In this document: positions 22,280 through 26,036 of the stretch, one piece after another
Numbering within the stretch: the first letter of the stretch is position 1
How the letters are laid out: the number at the start of each line of letters is the position of its first letter
Source of the DNA: Alistipes sp. CAG:831
GTDB lineage: Bacteria; Bacteroidota; Bacteroidia; Bacteroidales; UBA932
Direction: 5' to 3'
DNA length: 26,036 nucleotides
NCBI GenBank assembly: GCA_000432775.1
Contig: HF990417.1
Span: forward strand, 120,484 to 146,519
The notes under the pieces: model-generated
Seen by the model: only the letters and a program-made list of their open reading frames with translations
Database searches by the model: none
What the model was told of the DNA's origin: nothing
Made by a program: the position numbers and the translations under genes

Positions 22280-23356
22280 ATGCGGTCTTTGTCATTGAGG
22301 CAGAAGCTGGCGTTGGAGCTGGTCCGGCCACTGCATAAGGACTTGGTGGAGAAACATGAACTGCGCGATCTGTTCTGGGAATGTACCCTGCGTTGTTCTT
22401 TGCGCTGCCGTCACTGCGGCAGTGATTGTCACACTACGGCTTCGGTGAAAGACATGCCGTTCGAGGACTTCGCCAAAGTCCTCCGCCGCATATCCGGGAA
22501 ATACGACCCGCATAAGGTTTTCATCATTGTCACCGGTGGAGAGCCGCTGATGCGGCCAGATCTCGCTTCATGCGGCAGGGCCATCTACGACATGGGCTTT
22601 CCGTGGGGGATAGTTACGAACGGTATGTTGCTGGACCGCAGGCGTTTTGACTCTCTGTTGAAGGCCGGTATCCACAGCGCGACGATAAGCGTGGACGGGT
22701 TCGAGGCCGACCATGACTGGATGCGCGGTGTCCCGGGCAGTTTCAAGAAAGCCACAGCCGGAGTCCGGATGTTCACAGAAGTGGATGATATAATATTTGA
22801 CGTGGTGACATGCGCCAACAGCAGGAATCTGGCTTCATTGCCGGAATTGAAGGAGTATCTCATATCCATAGGCTTGAAACGCTGGAGAATATTCACGGTA
22901 TTCCCGTCAGGCCGGGCCGCTGATGACTCTGAGATGCAGTTGTCTCCGGAGCAGTTCGACTCGCTTATGGAGTTCATAGCTGCGACAAGAAAAGAGGGAC
23001 GTATCCGGCTCAATTACGGCTGCGAGAATTTTCTCGGAGGCTACGAGGGTCTCGTGCGGGACAATTTCTTCAGTTGCAATGCAGGTATCACCACTTCCTC
23101 GATTCTCGCGAACGGGGACATAGCGGCCTGTGCCAGCATCCGCAGTGACTATGCCCAGGGCAACATCTACCGTGGGGATGATTTCATCGATGTATGGGAA
23201 AACCGCTATCAGGTGTACCGTGACCGCAGCTGGATGCGGGAGAGGGGAGACGGATGCAGCCGCTGCAAGTATTTCAAATACTGTCTCGGAGGCTCGATGC
23301 ATCTGCGTGAGTCGGATGGCTCCCTCCGTCCCGGCACATGCCGAATGAGCCGTTGA
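22280..23356 (+). CDS. radical SAM/SPASM enzyme of the rSAM/lipoprotein system, cassette 1
   Basis: This 358-residue enzyme cleaves S-adenosylmethionine to a radical, probably to modify the neighbouring lipoprotein. The SAM-cluster motif is CSLRCRHC (Cys39, 43, 46), in a Cys-rich block that also has Cys35 and Cys50. GGEP lies at 86-89. The C-terminal SPASM-type region supplies Cys248, 266, 284, 326, 329, 335 and 354, enough for auxiliary 4Fe-4S clusters. It matches the TIGR04133 description (rSAM enzyme with lipoprotein partner). The start is 2 nt after the lipoprotein stop, indicating coupled translation. The last 83 bp overlap the end of the convergent HAD gene. A paralogue about 80 % identical by eye begins at 25056. 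Confidence 0.92.
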   Translation: MRSLSLRQKLALELVRPLHKDLVEKHELRDLFWECTLRCSLRCRHCGSDCHTTASVKDMPFEDFAKVLRRISGKYDPHKVFIIVTGGEPLMRPDLASCGRAIYDMGFPWGIVTNGMLLDRRRFDSLLKAGIHSATISVDGFEADHDWMRGVPGSFKKATAGVRMFTEVDDIIFDVVTCANSRNLASLPELKEYLISIGLKRWRIFTVFPSGRAADDSEMQLSPEQFDSLMEFIAATRKEGRIRLNYGCENFLGGYEGLVRDNFFSCNAGITTSSILANGDIAACASIRSDYAQGNIYRGDDFIDVWENRYQVYRDRSWMRERGDGCSRCKYFKYCLGGSMHLRESDGSLRPGTCRMSR

Positions 23357-24020
23357 ACAGGATATCCGCAATCTGCTCCGGCCTGTCCACGATATAGGCG
23401 GGGGAACAGGATGCCAGTTCTTCGCGGGTGCGGCAGCCCCAGGTGACGGCGATGGCCTCGATGCCGGCGTTGGCGGCGGTCTGCATGTCCACGCCTGAGT
23501 CCCCGATGTAAAGCACGCTTTCGCGTCCGTCACCGGAAACACTGATTCCGGCCACGCGAAGGATGTCCCATACTATCGCCGGCTCCGGCTTGCGGGGCAC
23601 ACCCTCCCTTTCTCCGAATACGGCGCAGAAAGGTATCTCAGGGAAGAAATGCTGCATGAGCTTGACTGTCGCGGGATGGTATTTGTTCGAGGCTACGGCT
23701 ACTTTGATGCCGCGGCGGCAGATTGCGGCGAGGAGTTCCGGGATGCCGTAGAAGGGCCTGGTCATGTCGGCGCAGTGCTCGCCGTAGTAAGGCAGGAAGA
23801 GGCTCCTGACGCGCAGGACTTCCTCCTGACTGCGGGCGTTTTCCGGCAGGGCCCGCTCGAACAGCTTATTGATGCCGTTTCCGATATATGATGCTATTTC
23901 CTTTTCGCTGTGGACGGGATAGCCGCAGGCTGCAAGGGCCTGGTTGGTTGCCGCCGCGATGTCGGGGACGGTGTAGAGCAGGGTGCCGTCCAGGTCGAAT
24001 ATCACTAATTTTTTCTGCAT
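23274..24020 (-). CDS. HAD-family phosphatase, phosphoglycolate-phosphatase-like
   Basis: This 248-residue hydrolase of the haloacid dehalogenase superfamily has FDLDGTLL with nucleophile Asp9 and acid/base Asp11, the SNK motif (VAVASNKYH), the conserved Lys in RKPEP and the metal-binding GDSGVDM. The cap-domain type and size fit phosphoglycolate phosphatase (Gph) or a related subfamily; the substrate is not certain. The family usually ends near RPEQIADIL; here about 27 extra residues (FNGSFGMCRDGG onward) are encoded by the antisense of the radical SAM gene end. It lies inverted between the two rSAM/lipoprotein cassettes. Its -7 element ends 7 nt before the ATG, so the mRNA may be leaderless. 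Confidence 0.9.
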   Translation of the reverse strand: MQKKLVIFDLDGTLLYTVPDIAAATNQALAACGYPVHSEKEIASYIGNGINKLFERALPENARSQEEVLRVRSLFLPYYGEHCADMTRPFYGIPELLAAICRRGIKVAVASNKYHPATVKLMQHFFPEIPFCAVFGEREGVPRKPEPAIVWDILRVAGISVSGDGRESVLYIGDSGVDMQTAANAGIEAIAVTWGCRTREELASCSPAYIVDRPEQIADILFNGSFGMCRDGGSHPTHADASSLRDSI

Positions 24021-24026
24021 GGTTCC

Positions 24027-24055
24027 GCAAATGTAGGAAAATTCCCTATATTTGT
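24027..24055. promoter_or_regulatory. palindromic divergent promoter, HAD gene and cassette 2
   Basis: The minus strand has TACATTTG (24028-24035) and the plus strand TATATTTG (24047-24054); both match TAnnTTTG exactly. They face away from a centre GGAAAATTCC. The layout strongly resembles the cvpA/ileS promoter at 3169-3199, including TAGGAA and TTCCCTAT. The plus-strand element lies 24 nt before the lipoprotein ATG at 24079. Confidence 0.6.
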
Positions 24056-24078
24056 AGGGGATTAAAAATCTTTAGTTT

Positions 24079-24543
24079 ATGAAAAAGGCTTTTCTGAAGT
24101 GGATTATGGCGGTCCTGGGGGTTACCTCAGTGTCGTCATGTTTCCTGTATGCCTCTCCGCACGCTACGTATGAGGCCAAGGGCCGTGTGACGGATGAGGA
24201 AGGACGTTCTATAACCGGAATCCAGGTGGGATTCTGTGCGAGCTATGGGGAGACGGACAGCCTGGGCAATAAGATTTACTATCCGGACGGGCAGCCTGTG
24301 CTTACCGATACTGACGGAAAGTTCAGTCTCAAAGTCGAGAACTATAGCTTCGGGGGAGGCGAGGGTGTTACTATCGGCTTCATCGATATTGACGGACCGG
24401 ACGGCGGAGGCAGCTTCCAGTCCAAGTTCGTGGAGCAGCCGCTGGTGCAGAAGAAGAAAGGCAAATGGCATGATTCCTGGGACGAGGGTGACTATGAGGT
24501 GCCCGGTATGGTGAACGTCACGCTCGAGCGGGATGCAGAATAA
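24079..24543 (+). CDS. radical SAM-associated lipoprotein, cassette 2, first
   Basis: This 154-residue lipoprotein has lipobox VSSC with Cys21. It shares with the cassette 1 lipoprotein the post-Cys segment LYASPHATYEAKGRVTDEEG, the GIQV strand, TDTDGKF, the motif FIDIDGPDGGGSF (about residues 99-111) and the end DSWDEGDYEVPGMVNVTLE. The sequence is otherwise divergent, so this is an old paralogue rather than a recent copy. A second Cys (about residue 54) lies in the beta domain. It is followed after 20 nt by a further lipoprotein gene and then by the second radical SAM gene. Confidence 0.82.
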   Translation: MKKAFLKWIMAVLGVTSVSSCFLYASPHATYEAKGRVTDEEGRSITGIQVGFCASYGETDSLGNKIYYPDGQPVLTDTDGKFSLKVENYSFGGGEGVTIGFIDIDGPDGGGSFQSKFVEQPLVQKKKGKWHDSWDEGDYEVPGMVNVTLERDAE

Positions 24544-24563
24544 AAACAGTTAAAAAGAAAGAT

Positions 24564-25040
24564 ATGAAAACAGAGATTCTTAAGTTTTTGCTTCCGCTTT
24601 TGGGATTCAGTGCAGCTTCCTGTGTGTCACTGTACGCACCCCTTTCTGTTGAGTTCAATTCTATCAATGTTAAAGGCAGGGTAACTGATACGGAAGGGCA
24701 GCCCGTTCCTGGTATTAAAGTCAGTCTGGTAGAGAAAGTAAGAGTTGAGAGAGAATTTACAGTAGGATATAATCGAATGGATACTGTGAACCGGGAGCCG
24801 ATAATCACTGATGAGTACGGATATTTTGAATACAATGGACGTGAGGTGGATGTGCCGCAGAATGCGCATCTTTCATTTGAGGATGTGGATGGCCCGGCAA
24901 ACGGAGGGGAATTCCTGCTGAAGGAGATTAAGGCGGATTTCGTCAAAGCCGCTGACCAGGAAGGTGCCGGAAATGATGAAGTTTTCGATTTGAGGGAGGG
25001 CAGTCTCGACGTGACCCTCGAGCGTAAACCTCAGGAGTAG
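24564..25040 (+). CDS. radical SAM-associated lipoprotein, cassette 2, second
   Basis: This 158-residue lipoprotein has lipobox AASC with Cys20. It has the post-Cys LYAPLSVEFNSINVKGRVTD, the strand GIKVSLVEK, TDEYGYFEY, the shared motif FEDVDGPANGGEF and the end GSLDVTLERK. It differs from the others in a longer charged loop (about residues 58-82) and in lacking the GDYxVP segment, which is replaced by NDEVFDLREG. An AAGAAAG stretch precedes the start. It ends 15 nt before the second radical SAM gene. It is presumably a substrate or partner of that enzyme. Confidence 0.82.
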   Translation: MKTEILKFLLPLLGFSAASCVSLYAPLSVEFNSINVKGRVTDTEGQPVPGIKVSLVEKVRVEREFTVGYNRMDTVNREPIITDEYGYFEYNGREVDVPQNAHLSFEDVDGPANGGEFLLKEIKADFVKAADQEGAGNDEVFDLREGSLDVTLERKPQE

Positions 25041-25055
25041 AAGTATTGTCAGATT

Positions 25056-26036
25056 ATGCAGCCCGTTTTGTTCAAGCAGAGGCTGGCTCTGGAGCTCAAC
25101 AAGTCTCTCAGGGAGCAGATGGCCAGGGAGCATGTCCTGGAGAATCTCTTCTGGGAGTGTACCCTGAGATGCTCTCTGAAATGCCGTCACTGCGGGAGCG
25201 ACTGCTATACTACCTCCGGGGTCAAGGACATGCCATTCGAGGACTTCGCCAAGGTGCTCCGGAGAATCTCTGAGAAATACGACCCCCACAAGGTTTTCAT
25301 AATCATCACCGGTGGTGAGCCCCTGATGCGTCCCGACATCGCCTCATGCGGCAGGGCCATCTACGACATGGGCTTCCCCTGGGGCATGGTCACCAACGGC
25401 ATGCTGCTGGACAGCCGGCGTTTCGATTCCCTGCTCAAGGCCGGCATCCACAGCGCGACGGTCAGCCTGGACGGGTTCGAGGCCGACCACGAGTGGATGC
25501 GCGGAGTCCCAGGCAGTTACGCTAAGGCGCTCAACGCCATCAGGATGTTCATCGGGGTCCCGGACATGGTTTTCGACGTGGTCACCTGCGCCAACCGCCG
25601 TAACCTCGCCACCCTTCCCGACCTGCGCGAGTTCCTCATCTCGATAGGCCTCAGGCGCTGGAGGATTTTCACCGTATTTCCGTCCGGCAGGGCCGCCCAT
25701 GATCCGGACATGCGGCTGACTGCGGAGGAGTTTGACCGGGTGATGGATTTTATCGCCGAGACCCGTCGGGACGGCCGGATAAAGCTGGATTACGGCTGCG
25801 AGGGCTTCCTTGGCGGCTATGAGGGCAAGGTCCGCGACTACCTTTTCCGCTGCGACGCCGGCCTGAGCTGCGCCTCTATCCTCTCCAACGGGGACATCGC
25901 CGCCTGTGCGAGTATCCGCAGCGACTACTCCCAGGGCAATATCTACCGCGGGGACGATTTCCTGGATGTCTGGGAGAACCGCTATCAGAAGTTCCGCGAC
26001 CGCAGCTGGATGAAGGCTCTCGGGGACCCCTGCGGC
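25056..26036 (+). CDS. radical SAM/SPASM enzyme of the rSAM/lipoprotein system, cassette 2 (partial)
   Basis: The frame is open from the ATG at 25056 to the window end (327 codons) and lacks only the last part, by comparison with the 358-residue paralogue. The SAM-cluster motif is CSLKCRHC within ECTLRCSLKCRHCGSDC, and GGEPLMRPD follows. SPASM-region cysteines are present at the positions of Cys248, 266, 284 and 326 of the paralogue, and one additional Cys occurs in GLSCAS. Identity with the first enzyme is about 80 % by eye and is also high at DNA level around 25150-25500. The N-terminal 27 residues are the most divergent. It probably modifies one or both lipoproteins encoded immediately upstream. 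Confidence 0.92.
   Translation, partial: MQPVLFKQRLALELNKSLREQMAREHVLENLFWECTLRCSLKCRHCGSDCYTTSGVKDMPFEDFAKVLRRISEKYDPHKVFIIITGGEPLMRPDIASCGRAIYDMGFPWGMVTNGMLLDSRRFDSLLKAGIHSATVSLDGFEADHEWMRGVPGSYAKALNAIRMFIGVPDMVFDVVTCANRRNLATLPDLREFLISIGLRRWRIFTVFPSGRAAHDPDMRLTAEEFDRVMDFIAETRRDGRIKLDYGCEGFLGGYEGKVRDYLFRCDAGLSCASILSNGDIAACASIRSDYSQGNIYRGDDFLDVWENRYQKFRDRSWMKALGDPCG

Overview
The window is a chromosomal segment of a GC-rich member of the Bacteroidales. The evidence is several promoters of the Bacteroidetes type (TAnnTTTG at -7, TTG/TTTG about 20 nt upstream), the ileS-deaminase-dksA-like-lspA gene order, a zinc-finger-less DksA-like protein, a long-form LspA, and rSAM/lipoprotein cassettes. 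The base composition (well above 50 % GC by eye) would fit Alistipes or a relative, but the genus is inference. No rRNA, tRNA, CRISPR array or intact insertion sequence was seen.

Layout. (1) 1-2600, minus strand: a peptide export locus. A C39-peptidase ABC transporter is flanked by two tiny genes encoding double-glycine-leader peptides, and a third small gene starts at the left window edge; a promoter lies at 2591-2621. (2) 2666-8171: a CvpA-like gene diverges from the ileS operon (ileS, guaD, dksA-like, lspA) across a palindromic two-way promoter. The IleRS carries a swapped signature motif (GIHH instead of HIGH). (3) 8173-11712: a membrane-anchored metallophosphoesterase and a YdbS/YdbT-like pair of bacterial PH-domain membrane proteins. 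(4) 11713-14584: an island poor in genes and rich in repeats. It holds dispersed ~65 bp repeats, twin 17 bp palindromes, two copies of a large inverted-repeat element and a ~105 bp tandem array, with one real gene, a CPBP intramembrane protease. (5) 14585-18827, minus strand: an apparent operon of a GNAT-Ogt fusion, a secreted six-hairpin glycosidase-like protein and an EFR1-type flavodoxin/ferredoxin protein. (6) 19077-21185: a YczE-like membrane protein fused to a cytidylate-kinase-like domain, then an Mpv17/PMP22-like membrane protein. (7) 21202-21699: remnant of an AlbA_2/Schlafen-type ATP-binding regulator. (8) 21828-26036: a duplicated radical SAM/lipoprotein system. Cassette 1 is one lipoprotein plus a SPASM-type radical SAM enzyme; cassette 2 is two lipoproteins plus a paralogous radical SAM enzyme that runs off the right edge. 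A HAD phosphatase on the opposite strand sits between them.

The two most promising systems are the ends of the window: the double-glycine peptide/C39 transporter locus, whose small genes are easily missed, and the double rSAM/lipoprotein locus, in which three divergent lipoproteins share one conserved motif and are probable substrates of two closely related radical SAM enzymes. A recurring oddity in the middle is in-frame tandem-repeat expansion inside three otherwise conserved proteins.
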